Shown: one piece after another, positions 17,092 to 26,426 of the stretch
Layout: each line of letters begins with the position of its first letter
How positions within the stretch are numbered: position 1 is the first letter of the stretch
DNA from: JAKORR01 sp964608495
GTDB lineage: Bacteria > Armatimonadota > Zipacnadia > Zipacnadales > FEN-943
DNA length: 42,537 nucleotides
Assembly: GCA_964608495.1 (NCBI GenBank)
Contig: CAZSOQ010000007.1
Coordinates: forward strand, 1 to 42,537
Direction of reading: 5' to 3'
The notes under the pieces: model-generated
Told to the model about the DNA's origin: nothing
What the model saw: the letters and a program-made list of their open reading frames with translations, nothing else
Database searches by the model: none
Program-made: the position numbers and the translations under genes

Positions 17092-20000
17092 TCAGGGCTT
17101 GAGGACCACGGCGAAGTCGTGCGCGGTCTCGCCCAGATCGAGATGCGTCTCGCCCTTCACCGCGACTTCCCTGACGACCTGTCGAGTGTCCAGGTCCCAG
17201 ATAGCGAGGGTGCCCGGCCGGCGGGGCCGGACCGTGAGCCGCAGCGGCGCAGGCGAGCGCGTGCGCGTGTTGATGCGCGGCACGTCCCCCACATTGCGCA
17301 CGTAGGCGATGAGGACCCGACCGTCACGCGACGTCAGGGAGGCCGCCTGCCATCCGTCGCTGACCGAGGCCGGGGCCGGCGGCGCGTGCTCGGGCGGCGC
17401 AAAGCGGTCGCCAGGCACGAGCGCCTGACCGGGCGCCGCGGGCGCGCCGGGCGGCACGAAGGTCACAGGCACACCGGTCTGCAGCGACCACCAGGTGTAC
17501 TGCGCCAGATTCGGCAGCTTGGCGTCCGTGTTGCTGACAGTGACGGCCATCGGCGCGGGAGCAGGCTCGAAGTCGCGCCAGTCCACGGCGCGCGTTATCT
17601 GCGAGAGGACGTAGAACTCGCGCGGGTCGGCGATGGCGTCCCAGGATATGCCGCCCGGCGAGCCGTGCAGGAAGGCCAGCCACAGGCAGTCGCGCGTGAT
17701 GATCTGCCGCAGCTCGGGGTAGCTGGCCTCGCGCATACGGTCGTTGCCCGCCTCGCCGAGGATGCTGGGGCGCGGCTTGAGGCCCGCGCACAGGCTCATC
17801 ACCGTCACGTAGTTGCCCAGCTCGCGGGGCGAGTCGCCGGCCAGCTTGTTGTAGCTGTCGTAACTGGGATAGGACGGGTAGGCGTGGTAGTTGAAGAAGT
17901 CCACGTCGGCGCCCGCAAGCCACTGCTGCTGCGGGCCGGGCGTGGCCTCGGCGGCGCTGGTGGTGACGAGGTGCGTGGGTGAAACGCTGCGGATGGTGCG
18001 CGCGATCTCGTTCGTCCATGCGACCGACGCGGCCAGATCGCCGCCGGCGCTGTACGTCTCGTTCATGACCTCCCAGGCCAGGATGCGCGGATCGTCGCGG
18101 AAGGGCTCGACGACCTCGCGGGTGTATTGCCTCTGCAGCTCGAGTGCCTGCGCGTTGGTGAACCAGTCAGCCTGCTTCTCGATCAGCGCGTCGTAGGCCG
18201 GGATGCCCTGGAAGCTGAAGTTGCGGTAGTGTCCCCACCAGAGCACCGGTACGGCTCGCACGCCCAGCGGCCCGATGAGGTCCAGGAACCGGCGGAGCTG
18301 GGCCAGGATGAAGGGGTCGGCGTGGCCGCCCTGGTCGCCACCGATGCTTCGAGAGTCCACGTTTACGCCGAAGCGCACGCAGTTGACGCCGTAGGCCGCC
18401 AGCAGGCCTATCCAGTTGAGGATGTCCTCGTCGCTCGCGCGGCACCAGTGCGAGGCGCCAGCCAGGCCGACGATCAGCTCGGGGTCGGGTGTGAACAGCC
18501 CAATCGTGGCATAGCCCCATGGCACATAGGGGCGTCCGTCGGCGGTCTCGAACCAGCCGTTGCGGCCGAGCCGTGCCAGGCCCTCGCGCTCCCAGGGCTT
18601 GGCGGCCGGGTCGCGCACCAGCAGGGGCATGCTGAAGGTCGGCCCGTCCTGTACCTCGATGCTGGGGTGATAGGCGCCCGCGGGCAAGACACCCAAGGCC
18701 GCGGCATACACTCCCTCGCCCCCGTCCCTGCACCGGACGCGCCGGCCCTCCAGCACCACGTCGAGCGTCTTGCCCTCGAGCGGCACGTCGGCCTGGTTGG
18801 TGCAGCGAAGCAGGTACTCGACGGCCTGGCCCGTGGGGTGCACGACCCGCAGTGGCCTCATCCGCGCGGCGCCAAGCCGTACCAGCTTGGTGTCGGTGAA
18901 GACCACCTCTCCGGCGCGCCTGGCAACGACCGTGATGGGGTACGACCCCACCGGGAAGCGGCCAGCCGGGGAGTCGCTCAGGTAAGTGCCGTCGGGCTGG
19001 CGGGCGAACCTGAGGGGCAAGCCGGCCACGTCACCACGCACCTCCACGCCTGGAAGCGCCTTGCCCTGCGCGTCCAGAAGCGTGACGGCGACGCGCTGGT
19101 CCTCGCGCCGGACCCGCGCGCCGGCGGTCTGGAAGTTGCCGAACCGGTAGGCGTCCACGGTGAGCCAGTCGTTCCCGTCGTTGTCCACGGTGATCCTGTG
19201 CTCACCCGCGGGTACCGGCACCCAGTAGTAGCCCGTGTAGTCGGTCAAGGCCGTCTCGGTCTCGCCCGGGAAGTCTCGGCGCAGTACCTCCTCGTCATCC
19301 AGGCGGATCACCAGCCGCGAGCCGCCGTAGCCCGAGGTCGTGCCAACCTTGACCCCGAAGGTGCCGTCGTCGGGATAGCGCGCGAGGAACGACACCGGGT
19401 TGTGCAGGTCCGGGTGGTTGCGGGTGCCGTGGACGAGGGAGCTCAGAACCACGCCGTCGGGGAGGCTCTTGAGGTTGTCCACACGCACCGCTTCGGCCGG
19501 CCCTCGGTCCGACCAGCCTCCCTTCGGCACGATGCTCAGATCGAAGAAGCGGCCCTTCCCAGCCCCGCGCTCGGCCGGCAACGCCACGAGCTCGTCCACG
19601 ACCACGTCCACGGGCTTCTGCGTGGCCTGGACGTTGAGCTGGGCCAGAACGAGCTGGCCGACGCGCGCCCCCATCTGCCCCTTGGGCTCGAAGTCCTCGA
19701 AGGGCACCGTGAACTGACGCCAGCCGGTGAAGTCGAGCAGGACGGGGTACCGGAAGCACAGGGCCGGCTTGAGGCCGTAGTTGCCGAACATCACGGTGAG
19801 GCGCTCGCCGGAGCCGTCGCCCTTCAGCCAGAAACCGATGCGGTCGCAGTCGTTGACGATCCAGTCCGCCGCGGCGATGTTGAGCTGCATGTGGGTCCAG
19901 GTGTCGGGGCAAGCCTGGAAGCGCAGACGTGCCGCCCCCGCGCCGACCTCCGCGTCGGCCGTCGCCACCATCGTGCACAGCGGGGGTGCGCCCTCCGGCT

Positions 20001-20121
20001 TGGTGCCCTCGACCAGGTACCAGCCGCTGACTCCGTTCTCGAAGTCGTCAATAACCTGGGGCTCTCCGGCCCACAGCCGAGCCGTCAGCACGGCAATCGC
20101 AACCACTGCCGCAAGTCTCAT
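17092..20121 (-). CDS. Secreted glycoside hydrolase, clan GH-A (GH5-like), with N-terminal carbohydrate-binding modules
   Basis: A 1009-residue exported protein. The signal peptide is about residues 1-18. Residues about 20-185 resemble CBM11/CIA30 sandwiches (VIDDFENGVSGWYLVEG, GFWLKGDGSGERLTVMFG). A second beta domain follows to about 340, then Ig-like segments. The catalytic barrel runs from about 515 to 870, starting WFETADGRPYVPWGYAT. Glu688 in AWEVMNET is the expected acid/base and Glu790 in ILGEAG the nucleophile; their spacing of about 100 residues fits GH5-type enzymes. Substrate is unknown; a beta-linked mannan, glucan or similar is possible. The ATG has GAGGAG upstream. It is the third gene of a minus-strand operon, 41 bases after the DUF4838 stop. 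Confidence 0.9.
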   Translation of the reverse strand: MRLAAVVAIAVLTARLWAGEPQVIDDFENGVSGWYLVEGTKPEGAPPLCTMVATADAEVGAGAARLRFQACPDTWTHMQLNIAAADWIVNDCDRIGFWLKGDGSGERLTVMFGNYGLKPALCFRYPVLLDFTGWRQFTVPFEDFEPKGQMGARVGQLVLAQLNVQATQKPVDVVVDELVALPAERGAGKGRFFDLSIVPKGGWSDRGPAEAVRVDNLKSLPDGVVLSSLVHGTRNHPDLHNPVSFLARYPDDGTFGVKVGTTSGYGGSRLVIRLDDEEVLRRDFPGETETALTDYTGYYWVPVPAGEHRITVDNDGNDWLTVDAYRFGNFQTAGARVRREDQRVAVTLLDAQGKALPGVEVRGDVAGLPLRFARQPDGTYLSDSPAGRFPVGSYPITVVARRAGEVVFTDTKLVRLGAARMRPLRVVHPTGQAVEYLLRCTNQADVPLEGKTLDVVLEGRRVRCRDGGEGVYAAALGVLPAGAYHPSIEVQDGPTFSMPLLVRDPAAKPWEREGLARLGRNGWFETADGRPYVPWGYATIGLFTPDPELIVGLAGASHWCRASDEDILNWIGLLAAYGVNCVRFGVNVDSRSIGGDQGGHADPFILAQLRRFLDLIGPLGVRAVPVLWWGHYRNFSFQGIPAYDALIEKQADWFTNAQALELQRQYTREVVEPFRDDPRILAWEVMNETYSAGGDLAASVAWTNEIARTIRSVSPTHLVTTSAAEATPGPQQQWLAGADVDFFNYHAYPSYPSYDSYNKLAGDSPRELGNYVTVMSLCAGLKPRPSILGEAGNDRMREASYPELRQIITRDCLWLAFLHGSPGGISWDAIADPREFYVLSQITRAVDWRDFEPAPAPMAVTVSNTDAKLPNLAQYTWWSLQTGVPVTFVPPGAPAAPGQALVPGDRFAPPEHAPPAPASVSDGWQAASLTSRDGRVLIAYVRNVGDVPRINTRTRSPAPLRLTVRPRRPGTLAIWDLDTRQVVREVAVKGETHLDLGETAHDFAVVLKP

Positions 20122-20162
20122 GGCAGAGCTCCTCTCGTGAGCAGCACGACCGGACGGCCGCC

Positions 20163-21809
20163 CTAGTGGCACGCCAGGCCGTGCAGCTCGGCAGTCGCGC
20201 GGACGCGGCGCCGCGTGTCCTCGTCATCGCCGGCCAGTTCCAGGGCGTCGCGTATCAGGCCCAGCCGCACCTCGTCGCGCCAGTCCGGCGGGGCATCAGT
20301 CTGCCACGACTCCCGTAGGCCCTCCTCGAGCGCCCGCCAGTACGCCACCATGGGCTCGGCCGCGGCCGCGTAGTAGCGGCTGCAGAAGTCCCGTAGGATG
20401 GCGTCCGGCTCGAGGTCCGCGTCCCAGGTCAGGCGGGCGAAGGCGTACATGTTCAGCGGGTACCAGTACGGCCCCCACTGGTCGGAGGATATGCCGTCCG
20501 CGCCGACGCGCCGGAAGTAGCGCAGGTCCTGGGCCATCATCGACAGCGCCGTCCACTTCCGGTAGTCGGGCGCCCAGGTGTAGTACTCGTAGATGTAGTA
20601 GTGCTTGCAGATGCGGCGCCAGGCAGGGATCTGTGGTCGCAGCGCGACGTCCCTCGGCAGGTCGGAGGTCTCGATGGGCTTCAGCGTGCGCTGCGGGGGC
20701 CTGGGGAAGAGGCACAGGCCCACCAGCACGTTGTCCGCGCAGCGCTCGGCGTCGGGCGGGCAGGCAGTCGTCATGGCGTAGGCCAGAAGGTTGATGAGCA
20801 CGCGAGGGTGCCGGGCCGCGACACGGCGGGCCACCTCGTTGACGAACCTGATGTACGTGGCGGTGTAGGCCAGGCGGGCGCTCTCCTCGTCGGCCGTGCC
20901 CGGCGGCAGGCAGTCGGGGCAGTGGCAGTAGGCGAAGGAGTCGCTGTGCCACAGGTCCACCGCGTGGGCCTCCGGATTGGCGTCGAGCCAGGCGTTGATG
21001 TTGGCGGCCACCATCTCGACGACGCGCGGGTTGCTCAGGCACAGCGAGGTCTCATGGGTGCCGTCGGCGCGGCGGGTACCGTCGGGCAGGAGGGCGTAGA
21101 ACTCCGGGTGGTCGGCGGCGTACCAATCCGGCGGCACCCACAGGTTGAAGGCATGCCCGCCGACCTGCAGGTACAGGCCGCGGCGCTGGACCTCGGGGAC
21201 GAGCACCTGGCGCGACCGGCTCTCCTCCCACACGTAGGGCCCGTTGGGCGCGGCGTGGGCCCAGTTCAGGCGGCTCTTGGCCAGCCAGTCCACGTGGCGC
21301 AGGGTGTTGACGTGCATCCACTGGGGCCCGTAGGGATGGAGGATGAGCTGGCGCAGGCTGAAGTCGGGCGGGCCCAGGGCGTCCGCGATGGCGCCCACGC
21401 GCACGGTCGAGCGCCGAGGAACGATGTCCTCTCCCGGAACGCACCACCCGCAGCCCAGGTACTTCTCCAGGAAGTGATAGACGGCGTAGAGGGTCGCGCG
21501 TGGCGAGTTCCCCGCGAGGGCGATGCGGGAGCCGAAGCTGCGCATGAGGTAGCCGTCCTCGCCCCTGCCGGCCAGCTCGCGTGCGGCGATGGCAGCCTCG
21601 TCTTCGCGGAGGGTGCCCAAGCCCACGGCGAAGCCCGGGCCCTGGCCCGCGCGGTCCACGATGGGCAGGCGGCTGCCCGTGACCTGCTCGGTGTAGCGCT
21701 GAAGCTCCTCCGCGGCGAAGCGCTCGGGGGCCTCGGCGGACGGAGCTAGAGCGATGAAGGCGGCGGCGCCTGCGCCGCCGAGGATCAGCTCCCCAGAGGA
21801 ATCGTCCAT
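20163..21809 (-). CDS. DUF4838 domain-containing protein without signal peptide
   Basis: A 548-residue protein of the DUF4838 group. The N-terminal unit contains RFAAEELQRYTEQVTGSRLP and ATLYAVYHFLEKYLGCGWCV, matching the alpha-glucuronidase-like domain of the secreted relative at 13953-16985 but uninterrupted. The core has a C-x-C-x2-C cluster (Cys295, 297, 300 in YCHCPDC) equivalent to that relative. There is no export signal, LamG or CBM, so this copy may be cytoplasmic while its paralogue is secreted. GGAGGTGAGG close before the ATG makes the start firm. It is the middle gene of a minus-strand operon, 42 bases after the propeller gene. Enzymatic activity is unproven. Confidence 0.88.
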   Translation of the reverse strand: MDDSSGELILGGAGAAAFIALAPSAEAPERFAAEELQRYTEQVTGSRLPIVDRAGQGPGFAVGLGTLREDEAAIAARELAGRGEDGYLMRSFGSRIALAGNSPRATLYAVYHFLEKYLGCGWCVPGEDIVPRRSTVRVGAIADALGPPDFSLRQLILHPYGPQWMHVNTLRHVDWLAKSRLNWAHAAPNGPYVWEESRSRQVLVPEVQRRGLYLQVGGHAFNLWVPPDWYAADHPEFYALLPDGTRRADGTHETSLCLSNPRVVEMVAANINAWLDANPEAHAVDLWHSDSFAYCHCPDCLPPGTADEESARLAYTATYIRFVNEVARRVAARHPRVLINLLAYAMTTACPPDAERCADNVLVGLCLFPRPPQRTLKPIETSDLPRDVALRPQIPAWRRICKHYYIYEYYTWAPDYRKWTALSMMAQDLRYFRRVGADGISSDQWGPYWYPLNMYAFARLTWDADLEPDAILRDFCSRYYAAAAEPMVAYWRALEEGLRESWQTDAPPDWRDEVRLGLIRDALELAGDDEDTRRRVRATAELHGLACH

Positions 21810-21851
21810 CGCCTCACCTCCCGGGCCAGGGGGCTCTGGCGCGGCACGCGT

Positions 21852-23594
21852 CTACTGGCCGCCCCTTCTGGCCGCATAGGCGACCCTCGCACCGTCGGGG
21901 CTGAAGACGAGGGACCCCTCGGCGATCTCGTCGTAGACAGGGCCTGCCTGGCCATCAACGACCGCGAGCCAGCCGCGGCCGGTCTTCGCCAGGTAGGCGA
22001 GCCTTGAGCCGACCGGGCTCCAGACGAGGCCAGCGATCTTGTCGTAGGCTGCGCCCGGGCGTCCGTCAACCACAGCCACCTGCTTGGTGCCCTTGCCCGC
22101 CAGATAGGCGACATGCGTGCTGTCCGGACTGAAGACCGGGTCGCTGATGAAGGATTCGTGCGTGGGTCCCGGCTCGCCGTCCACGACGACGACAAGCCCA
22201 TCGGGCTGCAGCGCGCTGTAGGCGACGCGCCGGCCGTCCGGGCTGAAGACCAGACCGAGGATCCCCTGGTACTCGGGCCCGGGTTCGCCATCCAGCACGA
22301 CCATCCACTTCTGGTCGGCCCGGGCGGCGTAGGCGAGGTGGGTGCCGTCGGGGCTGAAAAGCGGTCGGCCCACGAAGATCTCATCGTGGTCCGGGCCCAC
22401 CTGCCCATCGGCCACCACCATCCACTTGCGGCCGCTCCCGCCGACGTAGGCAAACCGCTCACCGTCGGGGCTGAAGGCCATGCCGCCGAGCTCGTCGAAA
22501 TCTGGCCCACGCTGGCCGTCGAGCACGACAAACCATTTCGCCTCACCAAGCCCGACGTAGGTGACCCGTTCGCCGTCCACGACGGTCACGAGCTTGTCAC
22601 CCTCACCCGCGGCGTAGGCGAGACGGCTCCCGGCCGGGCTGAAGGTCAGAGCCGTGGCTCGGTCGAAGCCGGGCCCCAAGGCGCCGTCGGCGACGACGCG
22701 GGACTTGCCGGCGCCGCTGGCGCAGTAGGCCACCCGTGTACTGTCGGCACTGAAGACCGGTCGCGTGACGCTGTCGCAGTCCGGCCCGGGAAGGTCGTCC
22801 ACCACCACGTAGACCTGCCCGCCGCCGTCGGCGGCGTAGCGCACGCCGCGGCCGTCCGGGTGCATGACGACCTTGCCTCCGCGTGCGGCGACGTAGGCCA
22901 GGCGGCCGTCCGGGCTGAAGAAGGGGGCGTCCACGCCGTCGAGGGGCTCGGGCTCTCCGTCCACGACGACCCAGCAGAGATCGCCCGTCTTTGCTGCGTA
23001 GGCCACCCTCGAACCATCCTGACTGAAGGCGAGGCCCGCCACCAACTCGTACTCCCGGCCCGGCTGACCGTCCACGACCGCCACGGACCGGTCCCCGACC
23101 ATCGCCACGTAGCCGAACCGCCCGCCGTCGGGGCTGAAGAGGGGCACTCCCACACTGTCGTAGGCCGGGCCGGGCTCGCCGTCCAGGACGACGTGCCACT
23201 TGCCCGCCTGCTGGACGCCGTAGGCCACGTGACGGCTGTCCGGGCTGAAGACGGGCGTTCCCTGAAGCAGCACGTCGTACAGCGGGCCTTCCTCGCCGTC
23301 CACCACTACTGTCACCTTGCCCTCTCTGCCGGCGGCGTAGGCGAAGCGGCGCCCGTCCGGGCTGAAGGTGGGGTTGCCGATGCCCAGGTACTCGGGGCTG
23401 GGCTCGCCGTCAACGACGACGTACCACCTGTCTTTGCTGGACGCGGTGTACGCGAAGCGCGTGCCGTCGGGGCTGAACAGCGGCGTCCCCACGGTGTCGC
23501 AGAAGGGTCCGGGCTCGCCGTCCAGGACTACCACCCATCCCGAACCCTTCCCCCTGCCCCCGAAGAGAGACCTGATCGCGTCCGATAGGCCCAT
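21852..23594 (-). CDS. Beta-propeller protein of about 14 PD40-like repeats
   Basis: A 580-residue protein built almost wholly of repeats of about 37 residues. A typical unit reads VVVDGEPGP, a variable YDxxG segment, FSPDGxRFAYAA and a short charged turn. I count about 14 full units plus two short degenerate ones (near VVMHPDGRG and VTVVDGERVT). This is the WD40/PD40/TolB-like propeller pattern, and 14 units would suit two seven-bladed propellers. The N terminus (MGLSDAIRSLFGG) is not a signal peptide, so a cytoplasmic location is likely. AGGAGGAG precedes the ATG. It opens the minus-strand operon leading to DUF4838 and GH5-like genes. No catalytic residues are visible; a scaffold or ligand-binding role is inference. 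Confidence 0.88.
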   Translation of the reverse strand: MGLSDAIRSLFGGRGKGSGWVVVLDGEPGPFCDTVGTPLFSPDGTRFAYTASSKDRWYVVVDGEPSPEYLGIGNPTFSPDGRRFAYAAGREGKVTVVVDGEEGPLYDVLLQGTPVFSPDSRHVAYGVQQAGKWHVVLDGEPGPAYDSVGVPLFSPDGGRFGYVAMVGDRSVAVVDGQPGREYELVAGLAFSQDGSRVAYAAKTGDLCWVVVDGEPEPLDGVDAPFFSPDGRLAYVAARGGKVVMHPDGRGVRYAADGGGQVYVVVDDLPGPDCDSVTRPVFSADSTRVAYCASGAGKSRVVADGALGPGFDRATALTFSPAGSRLAYAAGEGDKLVTVVDGERVTYVGLGEAKWFVVLDGQRGPDFDELGGMAFSPDGERFAYVGGSGRKWMVVADGQVGPDHDEIFVGRPLFSPDGTHLAYAARADQKWMVVLDGEPGPEYQGILGLVFSPDGRRVAYSALQPDGLVVVVDGEPGPTHESFISDPVFSPDSTHVAYLAGKGTKQVAVVDGRPGAAYDKIAGLVWSPVGSRLAYLAKTGRGWLAVVDGQAGPVYDEIAEGSLVFSPDGARVAYAARRGGQ

Positions 23595-23922
23595 GTGCGC
23601 GACTCCTCCTGGTGAAGCCCTGACCCTCGGTGGGACAGCCAGAGCCAGGGCTCTCCCCGCCTCAGGCCGGCACCGTCCGCCCGCTCGAGACCCCCGTCCC
23701 GCTCGCGCGAGGCGTTTTCCGCGTGGGTGCTGCCGGACCTCTCGCCCAACGACACGCTCCACAGCAAGTGGCGCCTCGCCGCGTCCCCCACGGGGATGGA
23801 GAGGGGCCGTTGCTCCGGTGGGGAACTGCGGACCACGAGGGCCCGCGGCGCGCCTCGCCGAAGGAGACGGGAGACGCCCGGCGTCGGGCAGGCGCCGCGC
23901 CTCACCGACATCCAGGGAAGCG
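23595..23922. other. Divergent intergenic region
   Basis: 328 bases between the divergent propeller (-) and aminotransferase (+) genes, which must hold promoters for both operons. I see the propeller RBS at its left edge, a weak RBS (CAGGGAAG) at its right edge, and overlapping short inverted repeats at 23616-23652 (AGCCCTG/CAGGGCT, and AGAGCC/GGCTCT inside). No convincing -35/-10 pair is visible. Confidence 0.4.
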
Positions 23923-25359
23923 ATGACTTTGCAGGACGACCCAAGGGCGGAAGCGGTCCTCGGTTTCGACACGGTGATGAGCGACCCGTCGGGAGCGATC
24001 ACCCGGGCCATGAGCGCCGGGCGGGAGTTCCTGGCCGCGACGGCCGTCCCGGAACTTCTCACCAGCGTGGGCCGCACCATTGAGGCCGTGCCCCCGGCGG
24101 CCTTCCCCGACAAGCGCTGGTTCCAGAAGTCCTACGGGCGGAGCGTGACGGAGCGTCCCGACGACCTTCTGGTGGGCCACGGGCTGTTCTACCTCACGGA
24201 GCAACGCCGCCTGTTCCTCGACTGCACGGCCGGCCACTATCAGATGACCTGGGGCTACGAGCACCCGGCCCTGCACGCCCTCCTGCTCGACGGGATGCGC
24301 CGCGGGGTGGTCTGGGACAACCACAGCAATATCCCTGCGGCGCCGGTGAAGAGGCTTGCCGAACGGCTGGTGGAGATCGCGAACCCCGGCGCGGACCTGG
24401 CGGCGCTGCAGTCCGACGGTCGTGGCCTCAACACGGTGCTCATCGGCATCGCCACGGGCACCGTCGCCTGCGCAGCGGCGATGAAGATCATGCTTGTTCA
24501 CTACAGGCGCGCCAAGCCCGGCCTTGGACCGCCCGTGTTCGTCGCACTCGACGGCAACTACCACGGCACGGACGTTCTGGCCCAGCGGCTGCGCGGCATG
24601 TGGAGCGAGTACTTCACCGACCTCGAAGTCGCCGTGGTTCAGCCCAACGAGCCCGAGGAGCTTGAGGCCGTCTTCACCCGGCACGGGGAGCGCGTGGCGG
24701 GCTTCTGGGCCGAACCCATCATGATGAACCGCGAGGCCATCGTGGTCGCGCCCGAGTACCTGCAGTTGGCCCGTCGGCTGTGCGATGAGACGGGCGCGCT
24801 GATGGCCCTCGACGAGATCCAGACTGGCTTCTGGTTCCCGGAGGTCATGTACACCCTCCGCACGGGCGTTGAGCCGGACTTCATCGTGCTGGGCAAGGGG
24901 ATGACCGCAGGCTTCCATCCGCTGTCGGCCCTGGTCTACCGGGGCAACCTGGACCTGCTGGAGCAGTACGACGCCATAAGCACGAACGGGAACGCGGCCC
25001 TGGCGGCCCTGATGGGGCTGGGCTGCGTGGCGCTTATTCGCCAGGAGGCCCAGCGGATCGCGGAGGTGGGAGAGTACTACCACGGGCGGCTGCGGGAGCT
25101 GGCGGCCGAGTTCCCGGCGATCATCATTGAGCCGCGCGGCCGGGGCCACATGACGGGGCTGAAGTTCGCCCGCGTCGAGGACGCCCTGGGCTTCCATCGG
25201 GCCGCTGTCGAGCGGGGCCTGTGGCTGCGTGTCCACGCCTACCACCCGGGCCACAGCACGATCCTGACCAAGTTCGCCCTGCCTCTGGACCGAGAGGTGG
25301 CCGACTTCGCCGTGTCGGCCATGAGGGACCTGCTCGCCCGGCGGCCCTGGGCCGGGTAG
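23923..25359 (+). CDS. Class III pyridoxal-phosphate aminotransferase
   Basis: A 478-residue fold-type I, class III (subgroup II) aminotransferase. The cofactor phosphate/ring region is ATGTVACAAAMKI, Asp297 in LDEIQTGF binds the pyridine nitrogen, and Lys325 in LGKGMTAGFHPLSA forms the Schiff base. The segment DGNYHGTD matches the conserved NxYHG motif. This class transfers amino groups from or to omega-amines, acetylornithine, glutamate semialdehyde and some amino sugars, so the substrate is open. The ATG at 23923 (RBS GGGAAG) gives a start at the family's usual position; the frame continues upstream into non-coding sequence. It leads a same-strand group with an amidohydrolase (23 bases on), FGGY kinase, isomerase and sulfatase-fold protein. 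Confidence 0.92.
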   Translation: MTLQDDPRAEAVLGFDTVMSDPSGAITRAMSAGREFLAATAVPELLTSVGRTIEAVPPAAFPDKRWFQKSYGRSVTERPDDLLVGHGLFYLTEQRRLFLDCTAGHYQMTWGYEHPALHALLLDGMRRGVVWDNHSNIPAAPVKRLAERLVEIANPGADLAALQSDGRGLNTVLIGIATGTVACAAAMKIMLVHYRRAKPGLGPPVFVALDGNYHGTDVLAQRLRGMWSEYFTDLEVAVVQPNEPEELEAVFTRHGERVAGFWAEPIMMNREAIVVAPEYLQLARRLCDETGALMALDEIQTGFWFPEVMYTLRTGVEPDFIVLGKGMTAGFHPLSALVYRGNLDLLEQYDAISTNGNAALAALMGLGCVALIRQEAQRIAEVGEYYHGRLRELAAEFPAIIIEPRGRGHMTGLKFARVEDALGFHRAAVERGLWLRVHAYHPGHSTILTKFALPLDREVADFAVSAMRDLLARRPWAG

Positions 25360-25382
25360 AGCGCCGAGGGGAAGGACCGTTC

Positions 25383-26426
25383 ATGCAGCACCCTTACTTC
25401 GAGCTGCGCGATGTGGACCGCCGCTTCTGGGCCGAGCGGGTCGAGCCCCACCTGCCCGACCGGGTCTTCGACGCGCATCGGCACGTGTGGCTCGCGGAGC
25501 ACGTGGACCCCATCCCGCCCGAGCGCAAGAGGCGGCAGTGGGCGGCGGAGGTGGCAGGCCCCGAGTCGCTGGAGATGACCGCCCTGGGCTACGAGCTGGT
25601 CTTCCCCGGCCGGCGGGTGAGCTTCCTCGCCTTCGGGTCGCCGCATCGCGAGTGCCACCTGGAGGAGAACAACGCCTATCTGTCGGAGGGGCTGGAAGGC
25701 ACGGAGTCGGCGGCGCTGGCTCTCTCGGATCCTCAGTGGTCCGCGGAAAGACTGCTCGCGGAGCTGCGCCGCCCGCGCATCCTCGGGATCAAGCCCTACC
25801 AGGACCTCATCCCGGGCTACGAGGGCGGCGCTGTGAGCGTCTTCGACTTCTGTCCCCGCGAGCACCTGGAGGTGCTCGACGACCTCGGGGCCTGGCTGAC
25901 GCTCCACCTGCCCCGCGCCGAGCGCCTGGCGGACCCCCGCAACCTGCGCGAGATGCGGGAGATCCGCCGGCGCTACCCCAAGGTCGTCCTGGTCGTGGCG
26001 CACCTGGGTCGGTCCTACGCCGGGCGGTACGCGCGGCACGGCCTGCCCGCGCTGCAGGAGGACGAGGGCGTCTTCTTCGACACCTCGGCCGTGCTCAACC
26101 CGGCGGTGTACGCCGTGGCGCTGGACCGCATCGGCCCGCGGCGACTGCTCTTCGGCTCAGACTTCCCCATCCTGTACATGCGCGGCCGGCGCAGGTGGGA
26201 GGGCGATCGCTACATCAACCTCACCAGCGGCGACTATGACTGGAACCGGGACCGCCAGCCGCCGGAGGTCGAGGCCACCTACACGCTGTTCATCTACGAG
26301 GCCGTCGCCGCCTGCCTGGACACGTGCCTGTGTCTGGGCTACGGCGACGAGGAGATCGCCGCGGTCTTCCACGACAACGCCCGGCGCCTCGCCGACGCCG
26401 TCCTAGCGGCCAAGGAGCGCTGGTGA
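25383..26426 (+). CDS. Amidohydrolase family protein (Amidohydrolase_2)
   Basis: A 347-residue metal-dependent TIM-barrel hydrolase of the PF04909 type, whose members hydrolyse lactones or decarboxylate acids. The N-terminal metal motif is DAHRHVW (His32, His34). Later ligands are present as LTLHLPR, VVAHLGR and the terminal aspartate in LFGSDFP. The final NARRLADAVL helix is typical for this family. RBS GGGGAAGGA precedes the ATG. The stop overlaps the GTG start of the kinase by four bases (GTGA), so the two proteins are translationally coupled and likely act in one pathway, for example opening a sugar lactone. That reaction is an inference. Confidence 0.9.
   Translation: MQHPYFELRDVDRRFWAERVEPHLPDRVFDAHRHVWLAEHVDPIPPERKRRQWAAEVAGPESLEMTALGYELVFPGRRVSFLAFGSPHRECHLEENNAYLSEGLEGTESAALALSDPQWSAERLLAELRRPRILGIKPYQDLIPGYEGGAVSVFDFCPREHLEVLDDLGAWLTLHLPRAERLADPRNLREMREIRRRYPKVVLVVAHLGRSYAGRYARHGLPALQEDEGVFFDTSAVLNPAVYAVALDRIGPRRLLFGSDFPILYMRGRRRWEGDRYINLTSGDYDWNRDRQPPEVEATYTLFIYEAVAACLDTCLCLGYGDEEIAAVFHDNARRLADAVLAAKERW

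Noticed and set aside
18127..20166. 679-codon plus-strand open frame
   Set aside because: Antisense to the GH5-like gene; no domain or RBS support.
22113..23588. 491-codon plus-strand open frame with periodic sequence
   Set aside because: Its repeats (AVRAEDG, HDD) simply mirror the repeats of the propeller gene on the other strand.
21852..23594. Regular DNA repeats that could suggest a CRISPR array
   Set aside because: The period is about 111 bases, stays in frame over a 580-residue protein and varies between units; there are no constant repeats with unique spacers and no cas genes.
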